Translations under genes and position numbers: made by a program
Shown here: in pieces, positions 1 to 8,386 of the stretch
How the letters are laid out: every line of letters begins with the position of its first letter
Numbering within the stretch: position 1 is the first letter of the stretch
Assembly (NCBI RefSeq): GCF_900103125.1
Contig: NZ_FNJV01000001.1
Span: 496,001 to 560,000, forward strand
Length of the DNA: 64,000 bases
Reading direction: 5' to 3'
Origin: Mucilaginibacter sp. OK268
GTDB taxonomy: Bacteria > Bacteroidota > Bacteroidia > Sphingobacteriales > Sphingobacteriaceae
The notes under the pieces: model-generated
Told to the model about the DNA's origin: nothing
Seen by the model: the letters and a program-made list of their open reading frames with translations, nothing else
Databases searched by the model: none

Positions 1-703
1 TCTATATCATCAGCTAACCGGAATAACAGTGTCTTTATTTGTGCGAATAAGGCGGTTGAGTTCATTATCAAAATTAATATTATTGATAAATTAAACCTAA
101 TGACAAAAGCCTAGAGGTACATGCTGTGGAAATAATCATTCATTAAGTTAATATAATTTGCCCCAGATTGTTATTAACCTCGAATAAAAAGAAATTAAAT
201 CTCATTTCTAAGGATTTAAGTAATCCTAAAGGCAAAATAATTGAGTCGGGCAAATTGATTAATCAAATCGCATTAGTTATCAAATTAATATTAGAAGTGA
301 TAAAATATTCTTAATGTACAAATTATCTTACTTCAGGGAATTTGAATAAGAGAATTTCTTCAATTACAATTCAGGCATCGTATGTACATCAAAATAAGGT
401 CCGCTAAGCGCTCGCTGCTGGGGGCTTTAACCTTATCACAATACCAGGCAAGGATGATGAACAAGGGCTGCTAAATAAGCTACCATATCTATGTCCCTTA
501 TTTGAGTACATGTTAGCCTGTGTATTTTCTTTTCCATCATACAAATCTTCTTGCAATAGTGAGCTTCTGTGATACGAAATTAAACAACCCATACGAAATT
601 GAATGGCCCATTAAATTCTAAAGGAGTAAGTAAAAGGGGCTTAGGATGCCCGGATTTTTTTCTACATTCATGGCAGCCAAAATATATTGGTCCCTAACCC
701 TAA
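1..703. other. AT-rich region without a convincing gene
   Basis: Very AT-rich sequence with many stops in all frames. A 62-codon open frame on the minus strand at 404-592 has no recognisable domain and a low-complexity Ser-rich composition, so I do not call it. The last 100 bases before 704 probably hold the promoter of the first island gene, but I could not fix a clear -33/-7 pair. Confidence 0.5.
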
Positions 704-1234
704 GTGATGAGCGATAAATCCCAGAAGCTTTTTAAATATCATAAAAATGCTGCCACGGCATTAATCAAACTTCGCGGCGATGGCTACTCCTTTTTGGAGC
801 TTGACAGCATCTATCAAATACTCATTTACCAATTGGATTGTACGGAAGTTTATACCGAGATAATCCATAAGGAATTAAGTTCGGATGAAATGGTTTACCA
901 TATCAAGGAGTTTTTCAAGACAAGTGGTTTACCTATTGGCTCGGTCGTCTTTGACATAGAGGACGAGGAAGACGGCAGGAATCTGAATGCTTTAGAAAAA
1001 GCCATATTCAGGGAGAATGGTTCTGTGTGGATTATTCATAAAAATGATGCTGACCCATTCCCCTCCAATCCACATGCACATAAATTGGATAGCTTTGTAA
1101 AGCTCCATTTAGGCAATGGGAAATTGTATAGGAAAACCCAGGTATACGGGCAGCTACCCAAAAAAGAATTGGAGAGATTGCGGGATAAAATTGCGAAAGG
1201 GATGAAAGATATTGTATTGCCGGTATTAGAATAG
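704..1234 (+). CDS. Hypothetical protein, 176 aa, His/Asp-rich central motif
   Basis: I do not recognise the family. The protein is soluble, with no signal peptide or membrane segment. Its most distinctive stretch lies at about residues 108-126: WIIHKNDADPFPSNPHAHK, dense in His, Asp and Pro like a metal site or active-site loop. This is followed by LHLGNGKLY and a charged helical C-terminus. The first codon is followed at once by a second Met, so the start could be 3 bases later. It is the first of five plus-strand genes (to 5421) in a defence-like island, 34 bp before the next gene, and may be co-transcribed with it. Function unknown. Confidence 0.7.
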   Translation: MMSDKSQKLFKYHKNAATALIKLRGDGYSFLELDSIYQILIYQLDCTEVYTEIIHKELSSDEMVYHIKEFFKTSGLPIGSVVFDIEDEEDGRNLNALEKAIFRENGSVWIIHKNDADPFPSNPHAHKLDSFVKLHLGNGKLYRKTQVYGQLPKKELERLRDKIAKGMKDIVLPVLE

Positions 1235-1268
1235 GCGTAACTTTATTTGAATTATTCTGAACAGCACA

Positions 1269-1697
1269 ATGACCACAAAAGACCTTATAACCATTATTAT
1301 TGCGCTTTATGCATCCTTACTTTCAAGCTATCTGGCATACATTAGGTGGCGAGAACGTAAAGAAGAAAGATTCAGGCTTATCGTAAAATTTGCTATCAAC
1401 CCCAATGGCCCCGATGAGAATGAAATCCGTATCACTAACCGTTACAAAAATCCAATTACCATTGATGGCTTTGAACTCTATTGGGCAAAACGTAAAAATG
1501 CATCTCAAATTCTCAGTGTGCGAACAAGTCTGGAACAAAGTTGCCTGATACAAATAGAAGCCCACGAAACCAGAGTTTTAGTATTTAATGAAGAAGATCA
1601 TTTTGTTATCAGACAAGGGCAAGGTAAACTATTTTTAAGGTTACATATTGCGGGAAGAAAAAGTGTAACACAGATGATTTTTCCATTCGTCCGATAA
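1269..1697 (+). CDS. Small single-pass membrane protein, 142 aa
   Basis: Residues about 5-25 form one hydrophobic segment (LITIIIALYASLLSSYLAYI), followed by a basic stretch RWRERKEER. By the positive-inside rule this places the remaining ~110 residues in the cytoplasm. The soluble part looks beta-rich (IRITNRYKNPITIDGFELYW), resembling small immunoglobulin-like domains, but no family was recognised. It sits 34 bp after the 176-aa gene and 71 bp before the SEFIR gene. In this setting a membrane partner of the neighbouring TIR-like protein is a reasonable guess, not a demonstrated role. Confidence 0.65.
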   Translation: MTTKDLITIIIALYASLLSSYLAYIRWRERKEERFRLIVKFAINPNGPDENEIRITNRYKNPITIDGFELYWAKRKNASQILSVRTSLEQSCLIQIEAHETRVLVFNEEDHFVIRQGQGKLFLRLHIAGRKSVTQMIFPFVR

Positions 1698-1768
1698 AGA
1701 AACGGTTGTTCATAAAAAACATTAGGACAGGAAAATGACATTTACACTAAGTGTATTTTAAGTAAAAG

Positions 1769-3205
1769 ATGAATAAAAAAGTATTTATTTCCTATAGCTG
1801 GACAAATCCGGAACATGAAGATTGGGTGCTGTCATTGGCACAAAGACTGGTACATGATGCCGTAGATGTAAAGCTCGATAAATGGGACCTCAAAGAGGGG
1901 CAGGACAAGTATACCTTCATGGAGTCTATGGTTACCGCAGCGGACATCGATAAGGTGCTCATCATTTGTGACAAGAAATATGCCGAGCGTTCAGATGCAA
2001 GAACTGGAGGTGTGGGTGCAGAAACGCTGATTATCACACCAAAGGTTTATGAAAGCACTGAGCAGAAAAAATTCGTCCCATTGGTTACTCAGACCGATGA
2101 AAATGGGAAAGCCTATCTGCCAACCTATATCGGCTCCAGAATCTATATTGATTTTTCAAAAGAGGATGACTTTGAAGGGAGTTATGAGCAATTGCTCAGG
2201 AGTATTTTTGAACGCCCTCTTTTGAGTAAACCGGCACTTGGGGCTAAACCTCCTTCGTATCTGTTTGAAGATACCCCAATGTCTTTTAAAACAACTACCA
2301 TGGTTCGGGGATTGGAAGCGCAATTGAATAAATATCCCCATCGGTTAAACTCCTTGTCAAGGGATTTCCTGCAAGTATTTCAGGAGGATCTCTCCACTTT
2401 TATCATAACTCAACCTGCTAATAATCCTAAAGACCTGGGTAAACAAATTTTTGACATATTACATCAATATTTACCCCTGCGTAACGACTATATACAATTT
2501 TTAGATATCCTAATCAAAAGCGGTTTGGAGTTTGATGGCGATGTCATTTTTCGTTTCTTGGAACGATTGTCATTGCTCTTAGCTCCACAAAATGAGCAGG
2601 TCTTAAATTGGAATCACAGGAGCTATGAACATTTTAAATTTATCATCCACGAATTGTTTTTATATACCGTTGGTATTGCGCTTAAGAATGAGAACTATAA
2701 TTTCCTTGAAAATATTTTTCAGGGCCGGTACTTTATGCAAGGAAGAGACAGGAGCCGCCCTGAGCCGGAAAGTTATGCCTCTTTTTATCACTATTATGAT
2801 TCTATGGATGTTTATTATAAGGATTTACACGGACAGAATATAACCTCTGTACACGCAGACATACTGATAAAATTTGTTCCTGAGTATTTGGGCAAAGATG
2901 TACTGGTTAATGCCGACTTATTGTCATACCATGTGGGGCAGGTTTATGGTGATGACTGGTTTCCTATCACCTACATTTACAGGAACCCCTATAATCATTC
3001 CTTTGATTTTTTCAGTAGACTTCTTTCTAAAAGGCATTTTGAAAAAGTAAAGGGTGTACTCGGAGTTGAAAATATAGGCCAGCTCAAAATGGTCCTGACA
3101 GAGCTTCAGGACAAGCAGAAAGAACGAGGCTATAGTAATGCAAGGGGATGGATGCCGGTTATTGCCGATTATATAAAAGTCGATGCCGTTGGCGAATCAA
3201 AATAG
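1769..3205 (+). CDS. SEFIR (TIR-like) domain protein, 478 aa
   Basis: The N-terminal ~150 residues are a SEFIR domain. Residues 5-11 give VFISYSW, followed by the helix EDWVLSLAQRL and the KLDKWDLKEGQD stretch. Then come VLIICDKKYAER and GGVGAETLIITPKVY with a conserved Glu at 85, the usual place of the catalytic or structural Glu in SEFIR/TIR proteins. Residues ~160-478 are a long, probably helical C-terminal region with no family I recognise, likely a sensor or partner domain. Bacterial SEFIR/TIR proteins are often immune effectors that consume NAD or signal by nucleotide products. That role is inferred from family and neighbours. No membrane segment is seen. Confidence 0.85.
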   Translation: MNKKVFISYSWTNPEHEDWVLSLAQRLVHDAVDVKLDKWDLKEGQDKYTFMESMVTAADIDKVLIICDKKYAERSDARTGGVGAETLIITPKVYESTEQKKFVPLVTQTDENGKAYLPTYIGSRIYIDFSKEDDFEGSYEQLLRSIFERPLLSKPALGAKPPSYLFEDTPMSFKTTTMVRGLEAQLNKYPHRLNSLSRDFLQVFQEDLSTFIITQPANNPKDLGKQIFDILHQYLPLRNDYIQFLDILIKSGLEFDGDVIFRFLERLSLLLAPQNEQVLNWNHRSYEHFKFIIHELFLYTVGIALKNENYNFLENIFQGRYFMQGRDRSRPEPESYASFYHYYDSMDVYYKDLHGQNITSVHADILIKFVPEYLGKDVLVNADLLSYHVGQVYGDDWFPITYIYRNPYNHSFDFFSRLLSKRHFEKVKGVLGVENIGQLKMVLTELQDKQKERGYSNARGWMPVIADYIKVDAVGESK

Positions 3206-3323
3206 GTTATTCTAAATTACTTTTCTTTTCAATGAAAGCAGGGTGATGATTTTTACTATTAGCCTGTTTATGTTAAATTACATTTCCTAAATCACAGCAC
3301 TTCGTGCTTTTAAGAATTCAGCC

Positions 3324-3968
3324 ATGAGCATAATTAGAAAACCACATAATTTGATTACTTACTATTGGGATGATATGGAATATTTTCTATCGGAAGCTGA
3401 AAAATCTAACGATATATATTCAGTTCAAAACTCCTTTTATAAAATAGCGCTTAAATCCATACCGGATAATGAAGAGGTAAAAATAAAAGTGCCCAATCTT
3501 CCTGTTTTTGATAAAAGAAATATTCGGTTTTGCATACTGTCATCATTCCTTTTTCTTGAAGCATTTATTAATGGGGAATACTTTGAAAGCCTGGAGTTTA
3601 AAAACACAATAAGAGAATTAAATCCTTCACAGATTCAAACATTAGAAAGCGAAATGGTAAGAACCTATTTCGACGAAAAATGGTCTAGGTGGGTTGCCTT
3701 ATTTATGAAAGACCCCCATGCTAATTTAAAGGGTGATTTGGCATTTCAGAATATGAAAAAGTTAAAAGAGTGGAGAAATAGACTAACTCACTATAAAATT
3801 CAGGAGCTAATGGAAATTGCTCATGATGTGCAGTGCATTGAAAATGCCCGTGAGGCAAAACGAATAGTTGTAGACGTCATAGCCTGGTATTATTCTAAAA
3901 CAAAAAGGAAAATACCTGATTGGGTTCGGAGAGATATTTTGAGCACACCGCAATCTCAGAATTTATAA
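3324..3968 (+). CDS. HEPN-like protein, 214 aa
   Basis: All-helical soluble protein. Near residue 150 it has EWRNRLTHYK, in which R151-x4-H156 matches the Rx4-6H motif of HEPN ribonucleases and nucleotide-binding toxins. The surrounding helices (FCILSSFLFLEAFINGEYFE at about 69-88, and the AKRIVVDVIAWYYSK helix after the motif) fit the HEPN/MAE_28990 type of layout. It follows the SEFIR gene after 118 bp and is followed directly by a hairpin. HEPN proteins in such islands usually act as RNA-cleaving abortive-infection effectors. The RNase role is inferred from the motif only. Confidence 0.6.
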   Translation: MSIIRKPHNLITYYWDDMEYFLSEAEKSNDIYSVQNSFYKIALKSIPDNEEVKIKVPNLPVFDKRNIRFCILSSFLFLEAFINGEYFESLEFKNTIRELNPSQIQTLESEMVRTYFDEKWSRWVALFMKDPHANLKGDLAFQNMKKLKEWRNRLTHYKIQELMEIAHDVQCIENAREAKRIVVDVIAWYYSKTKRKIPDWVRRDILSTPQSQNL

Positions 3969-3994
3969 AACAGGGGTGAAATTTCACTCCTGTT
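3969..3994 (+). terminator. Hairpin after the HEPN gene
   Basis: Near-perfect inverted repeat, AACAGGGGTGAA pairing with TTCACTCCTGTT (one G-T pair), starting at the base after the stop codon. There is no long T-run after it, so it is a probable but not typical intrinsic terminator. Confidence 0.5.
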
Positions 3995-4054
3995 ATCGTT
4001 ACGCCATAAACTATGATCTTTAGTTTGATGTTTCTCAATTGTCTGAAACAGTAC

Positions 4055-4249
4055 TTACTTGAGCTTCAATGTCTTTTTTACTAGATTATTGACAGTAATC
4101 AGGTATATGACAAAACCAATAATATTCAAAAGCGCAGGCAATGACATCAGAAATGCATTCCTATGATTAAGATTTAAGGATTTCAATATAAAGATGATCT
4201 TTTCTACATCTAATATGCAGGGATGGCACAAATTATTAGCTTGCTTTTC
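4055..4249 (-). pseudogene. Possible remnant of a small membrane protein
   Basis: Reading the minus strand, an open frame of about 64 codons runs from a stop near 4250 to a stop at 4055-4057. It has no ATG until its last 30 codons. The end reads as a transmembrane helix (LLNIIGFVIYLITVNNL) with a Lys-rich tail. It looks like the C-terminal piece of a decayed membrane-protein gene, or a 30-aa membrane peptide starting MSLPALL. Low confidence: composition alone supports it. Confidence 0.25.
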
Positions 4250-4392
4250 GACTTAATGTATTTGACGTTTTTGGGCAAAAAGATTGATTGATGTTTACTG
4301 CAATCAGATAGGAATATTCGTATGAAAAAAGCGGAGTATTACTATATTTATCTGAGTATATCAGAACGAATCAACCTAAAACAATCTAAACC

Positions 4393-5421
4393 ATGGAAAG
4401 AACTTTGCTTTACTATCCAACGATTGATATTCCTGCTGCTGATTGGTTGGCATCTGGACTTTTATATGCAGACAGTGTTTCCTCTATTCTGCCTTTTTAT
4501 GGTATCGAAGATCCAAGGATACCAGCCAATCTACTTTTTCTGATAGATAGTGGACAATATAAACCGGTTTTCATTGAACGGGTATTAGGCCGTTACATGG
4601 CTGACTTCCGTGAATTTCAAGATCTTTTTATAGCTACGACCAGCTCAGCGGAGTTTATAAGTAAGAACAACAAGAAAAAGGAAATCCAGGGCGCGCATTT
4701 TGAGCTGCTTTACGGACAAAAGATGACAGGTGAAATCAGATGGCATTTGCAGGAAAGGGGATTTATTTTCAAACAAGGAAATGGCAATGTATTGGTAGAT
4801 GAATTAGTAGCACTTTATTATATGGGACTACTTGCACAATATGTTGCCAAAGTTGAAAAAAATGATCTTATCATTCCATCTACGGATGATAAACGGTATG
4901 AAGAAATTGCCTTTGGTATGGGAGCACACAAGGCGCCTGTATTCAATCTAATTTTAGAAAAGGTATTACCCGTACCGGTGGCGGGAACGGATATTAAAGC
5001 GATCATAAAGTTTAAGAAGAATTATGAAGGAGAGCTCATTGAGTTTCGCAAATTTATCAGCAGGATACAAGATAAGATACGCAATGCAGGCACACCAGAA
5101 GAAGCCAAGGAGATACTTATTGAAACCGCAGAAGCGATAAAAAAGGGCACCGCAGATATTGAAAAGATATATAAGGATGGCGGCATCAAAACATTTTTCT
5201 CCTCCTTTGAAAGCCTTTTTAAAGTGGAGAGCCCGAAAATGTTTCAGACCCTGATGGCAGCAGGCGTTATAAGCGCGCCCATAAATCCTATCGCTGGCGC
5301 TATTACGGGGCTGATCGGCATTACAGGAGGTGTTGCCTCTTCCTATTTTAATAATAAAAAGGAAGCAGACAAATCGGAGTTCTCTTATTTGTTCAAAGCT
5401 AAAAAACAACAATTCATCTAA
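4393..5421 (+). CDS. DUF6236-like protein, 342 aa
   Basis: The N-terminus (LLYYPTIDIPAADWLASGLLYADSVSSILP) has the pattern I associate with DUF6236 proteins, which often lie in defence islands. The middle is helical and charged, with a probable coiled coil at about 205-260. Residues ~280-310 are Gly/Ala/Ile-rich (ISAPINPIAGAITGLIGI), like a membrane-inserting hairpin. An upstream in-frame-shifted reading at 4322 is not used; ATG at 4393 gives the family N-terminus. It lies 424 bp after the HEPN gene, so it is probably transcribed separately. Biochemical function is unknown. Confidence 0.65.
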   Translation: MERTLLYYPTIDIPAADWLASGLLYADSVSSILPFYGIEDPRIPANLLFLIDSGQYKPVFIERVLGRYMADFREFQDLFIATTSSAEFISKNNKKKEIQGAHFELLYGQKMTGEIRWHLQERGFIFKQGNGNVLVDELVALYYMGLLAQYVAKVEKNDLIIPSTDDKRYEEIAFGMGAHKAPVFNLILEKVLPVPVAGTDIKAIIKFKKNYEGELIEFRKFISRIQDKIRNAGTPEEAKEILIETAEAIKKGTADIEKIYKDGGIKTFFSSFESLFKVESPKMFQTLMAAGVISAPINPIAGAITGLIGITGGVASSYFNNKKEADKSEFSYLFKAKKQQFI

Positions 5422-5764
5422 AGGGCCTTTTTAAAATATTCATCTTATGGAAAAAGTCTTAAATATCCTTGTTGGCTAATGAGTTAAGGAGCAAATTAAT
5501 TAAAGCAATGAGCGAATTTGTTTTACAGTATTTTCTTGCATTTTTTATAGCTGATTATAACCTTAAAATAACAAAGTTGGCAAATTGCTACGCAGCCTAT
5601 TTGCGCAGCAAAATAATTCTTTTTGACAGCAGTGGAAAATTAGGGGCCTTGTAAAGCTGGCGAGCACGATTTAAAGGCTACTAAAAATGTTATCACCATC
5701 AACAGTATGGATATGGATATATCCGGTCCTCGGCCTTTGATCGGTGTTATCATCGTGCCAATAA
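5422..5764. other. Intergenic, degraded sequence
   Basis: A 61-codon plus-strand frame at 5469-5654 has no domain and an unlikely composition. Between about 5640 and 5765 the plus strand reads open (K-A-G-E-H-D-L-K..., ending VIIVPII) but has no start codon. This may be the tail of a decayed gene. Nothing here can be assigned. Confidence 0.35.
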
Positions 5765-6065
5765 TCTAATAGAAATCTAAGGCATAGGGATGTCTGGGAA
5801 AGGTGAGCGGTTTGGTAATGTTGCACATACCGGCTATTTCCTTTAAATAGCTGTCATTTTATTCCTGTTCGGTAACGGCGAGTATGTCACCGTGATATAT
5901 CCAAAAACCTTACGCATCGAGCAATACTCTGCTCTGGTAATCTGGCTTTTCGCCGTAGACGGTAGATAACTGGTAACTGATTTCCGCATCCTTACTTTCC
6001 GAATCTGATAGGATGCGCATGACCCATCAGGGCCGTTTTTGCGCTTTACCCAGGCTCTTACTCCT
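5765..6065 (-). pseudogene. Decayed unidentified gene with in-frame stops
   Basis: On the minus strand one frame stays protein-like for about 100 codons but is broken by stops after codon 13, near codon 54, near codon 71 and at the end. Segments such as DAEISYQLSTVYGEKPDYQ, GFWIYHGDILAVTEQE and ITKPLTFPRHPYALDFY look like real protein. I do not recognise the family. It lies directly upstream of, and divergent from, the imuA cassette. Confidence 0.4.
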
Positions 6066-6090
6066 CATTGTAAAACAAAAGTCGAAAATA

Positions 6091-6130
6091 TTTTGTAATT
6101 CTTTATATAAATTGCTAATATTTTTAGTAT
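6091..6130 (+). promoter_or_regulatory. Candidate promoter/operator of the imuA cassette
   Basis: AT-rich stretch just upstream of imuA with TTTG followed about 20 bases later by TAATATTT, a weak match to the Bacteroidota -33/-7 promoter. Overlapping the second element is the dyad CTAA-N5-TTAG at 6115-6127. A repressor operator here would fit damage-inducible control, but no known SOS box was matched. Confidence 0.3.
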
Positions 6131-6156
6131 AACTTTACAGTCCCAAATTGAATTAG

Positions 6157-6882
6157 ATGGCCAACACCAAAAACGATATCATCAGCCAGTTGCAAAAGGA
6201 TATTTTGCAATGGGAAGGCTACAGGCCGCCGCCTGCTGGTAAACGGAAATTGGTTGGTTTAGGCCCGGTAGAAGCCGCTTTTCCAAATGGTGTTTTTCCT
6301 TTGGGGACCGTACATGAGCTGGTCTGTGCAAATACAGAACAGGCCGCGGCTTGCGGTGGCTTTGTAAGCGGGGTGCTTTCGATACTCATGCAAAATGGCG
6401 GTGCCTGTTTATGGATCAGCCTTTCCGGGAACTTATTTCCCGGAGCTTTAAAAGCTTTTGGTATGGAACCCGACCGGGTGATCTTTGTCAATCTGACCAG
6501 GGATAAAGAGGTGCTTTGGGTCATGGAAGAAGCATTAAAATGCGCTGGCCTGGCCGCGGTTATCGGGGAAATGCGGGAAATTGATTTTAAGCAATCCCGG
6601 CGTCTGCAGCTGGCTGTTGAACAAAGCCGGGTGACGGGTTTTGTTCTGCGCAATCGTACGGATAAAATGGGATCAACCGCCTGCGCGGCCCGCTGGAAGA
6701 TCAGGCCATTACCCAGTGAGCCTGTTGATGGATTGCCAGGCCTGGGGTTTCCACGCTGGCAGGTCGAACTATTGCGGGTACGTAATGGGCAGCCGGGTAA
6801 CTGGATCATGGAATGGTCGGAAGGTAAATTCAGACCGGTTGAAAAAGAACTGCCGGAACAACAAAAACAAATGGCGGGATGA
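6157..6882 (+). CDS. imuA: ImuA, error-prone repair accessory protein
   Basis: 241-aa RecA/SulA-like protein of the ImuA family. It carries the typical VEAAFPNGVFPLGTVHELV stretch near residues 37-55 and a RecA-fold core (GGACLWISL, FVNLTRDKEVLWVMEEAL, AAVIGEM), but lacks a clear Walker A lysine motif. In the mutasome, ImuA works with ImuB and DnaE2 in damage-induced mutagenic translesion synthesis. It is the first gene of a tight operon, with imuB starting 3 bp after the stop. Assignment by motif and by the fixed imuA-imuB-dnaE2 order. Confidence 0.9.
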   Translation: MANTKNDIISQLQKDILQWEGYRPPPAGKRKLVGLGPVEAAFPNGVFPLGTVHELVCANTEQAAACGGFVSGVLSILMQNGGACLWISLSGNLFPGALKAFGMEPDRVIFVNLTRDKEVLWVMEEALKCAGLAAVIGEMREIDFKQSRRLQLAVEQSRVTGFVLRNRTDKMGSTACAARWKIRPLPSEPVDGLPGLGFPRWQVELLRVRNGQPGNWIMEWSEGKFRPVEKELPEQQKQMAG

Positions 6883-6885
6883 GTT

Positions 6886-8382
6886 ATGGAAAAGCGCTTT
6901 ATGGCTATATGGTTTCGTCACCTGATGACAGACTGGCTAACCCTTAAACAGCCGGAGTTAAAGGAAATACCTTTCGTTTTTGCAACACTTGACCGTAACC
7001 GTATTGTCATTACCGCTGCCAACCCGGTAGCGGAAGCGCAGGGTGTTCATTGCGGTATGGCGGCAGCGGATGCCAAAGCAATTACAACAGATCTGCGGAT
7101 ATTGGACCATATCCCTGGAAAAGAAGCCAAATTATTACGGCAATTGGGATTGTGGTGTATCCGTTATACGCCTGTAGTAATGATCGATCTGCCAAACGGC
7201 CTGATCCTCGATATTTCCGGTTGCGCGCACCTGTGGGGTGGTGAACGTGCCTATTTGAAAGAGATTGTCAATAAACTGCGGACATCAGGCTATGATGCCC
7301 GCGCAGCCATAGCAGACACCATCGGTACCGCCTGGGCGATTGCCCGCTTTGGAAAAAAGACGCCCCTTGTGGAAGCCGGTATGCAGGCACAAGCCTTGCT
7401 GGACCTGCCGCCTGTAGCGCTTCGTCTCGAACCGCTGATATTGGAAAAACTGCAAAAGCTGGGTTTCAGTACCATCCGGAGTTTTATACAGATCCCGCGT
7501 ACGGTATTACGTCGCCGTTTTGGGGAAGGCTTTTTATTAAGATTAGCGCAAGCTTTGGGCCTGGAAGAGGAAACCCTGATACCATTGGTTCCGCCGATGC
7601 CCTATACAGAACGTTTACCTTGCCTGGAACCGGTCAGAACAAAAAAAGCCATTGAGATCGCTATTCAAAGACTATTGGAAATGTTATGTATGCGTTTACA
7701 AAACGAAGGTAAAGGCATCCGTAAAGCTATCCTGAAATGTTACCGTATCGACGGTAAAATGGTGCAGGCGGGTATTTCCACCAACCGGGGTTCGCATAGT
7801 GTTTCCCATTTAGTAAAACTGTTTGAGTTACAGATCAGCAAAATAGAACCTGCTTTGGGTATCGAGTTGTTTTTGTTGGAAGCTCCTAAAGTAGAAGATA
7901 TTGAACCCCTACAGGAAAAATTATGGGATGGGAAACCCGGTTTACAGGATGCTAGTCTGGCAGAACTGCTGGACAAATTGGCGGGCAAGATTGGCGCGAA
8001 TGCTATTCACCGCTATTTACCCGCGGAACATAACTGGCCGGAAAGATCGATAAAACAAGCTGCATCTTTAATGGAAACCCCGGCCATCAAATGGAGGATT
8101 GATCGGCTGCGCCCCGTACGACTATTACGCCGGCCCGAAGCTATTGAAGTGATGGCGCTTCTACCCGATTACCCGCCTAAAGTATTTACTTATAAAGGAC
8201 GGAGGCATGTGGTTGAGAAGGCTGATGGCCCAGAACGCATTGAACGGGAATGGTGGCTGGAACAGGGGGAACACCGGGATTATTACGCGGTAGAAGATAC
8301 GGCCGGGCACCGTTATTGGCTCTTTCGCTCGGGGCATTATGATGACGCGCCGCAATGGTATTTACATGGTTTTTTTGCATAA
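6886..8382 (+). CDS. imuB: ImuB, Y-family polymerase homologue
   Basis: 498-aa Y-family DNA polymerase-like protein. The N-terminal palm/finger part begins MAIWFRHLMTDWL and includes GLILDISGCAHLWGGE near residues 103-120, followed by the helix-hairpin region (LEKLQKLGFSTIRSFIQIPR) and a little-finger region. The catalytic acidic cluster of active Y polymerases is not preserved (the strand reads ILDISG), as is usual for ImuB, which serves as an adaptor between the clamp, ImuA and DnaE2. It starts 3 bp after imuA and ends 4 bp before the preferred dnaE2 start. Confidence 0.92.
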   Translation: MEKRFMAIWFRHLMTDWLTLKQPELKEIPFVFATLDRNRIVITAANPVAEAQGVHCGMAAADAKAITTDLRILDHIPGKEAKLLRQLGLWCIRYTPVVMIDLPNGLILDISGCAHLWGGERAYLKEIVNKLRTSGYDARAAIADTIGTAWAIARFGKKTPLVEAGMQAQALLDLPPVALRLEPLILEKLQKLGFSTIRSFIQIPRTVLRRRFGEGFLLRLAQALGLEEETLIPLVPPMPYTERLPCLEPVRTKKAIEIAIQRLLEMLCMRLQNEGKGIRKAILKCYRIDGKMVQAGISTNRGSHSVSHLVKLFELQISKIEPALGIELFLLEAPKVEDIEPLQEKLWDGKPGLQDASLAELLDKLAGKIGANAIHRYLPAEHNWPERSIKQAASLMETPAIKWRIDRLRPVRLLRRPEAIEVMALLPDYPPKVFTYKGRRHVVEKADGPERIEREWWLEQGEHRDYYAVEDTAGHRYWLFRSGHYDDAPQWYLHGFFA

Positions 8383-8386
8383 GCTT

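Noticed and set aside
404..592. 62-codon frame on the minus strand
   Set aside because: No domain, Ser-rich low-complexity composition, isolated in AT-rich sequence.
8339..8386. Upstream start for dnaE2 at 8339
   Set aside because: It would overlap imuB by 44 bp and add residues not found before the PHP domain; ATG 8387 fits the family start.
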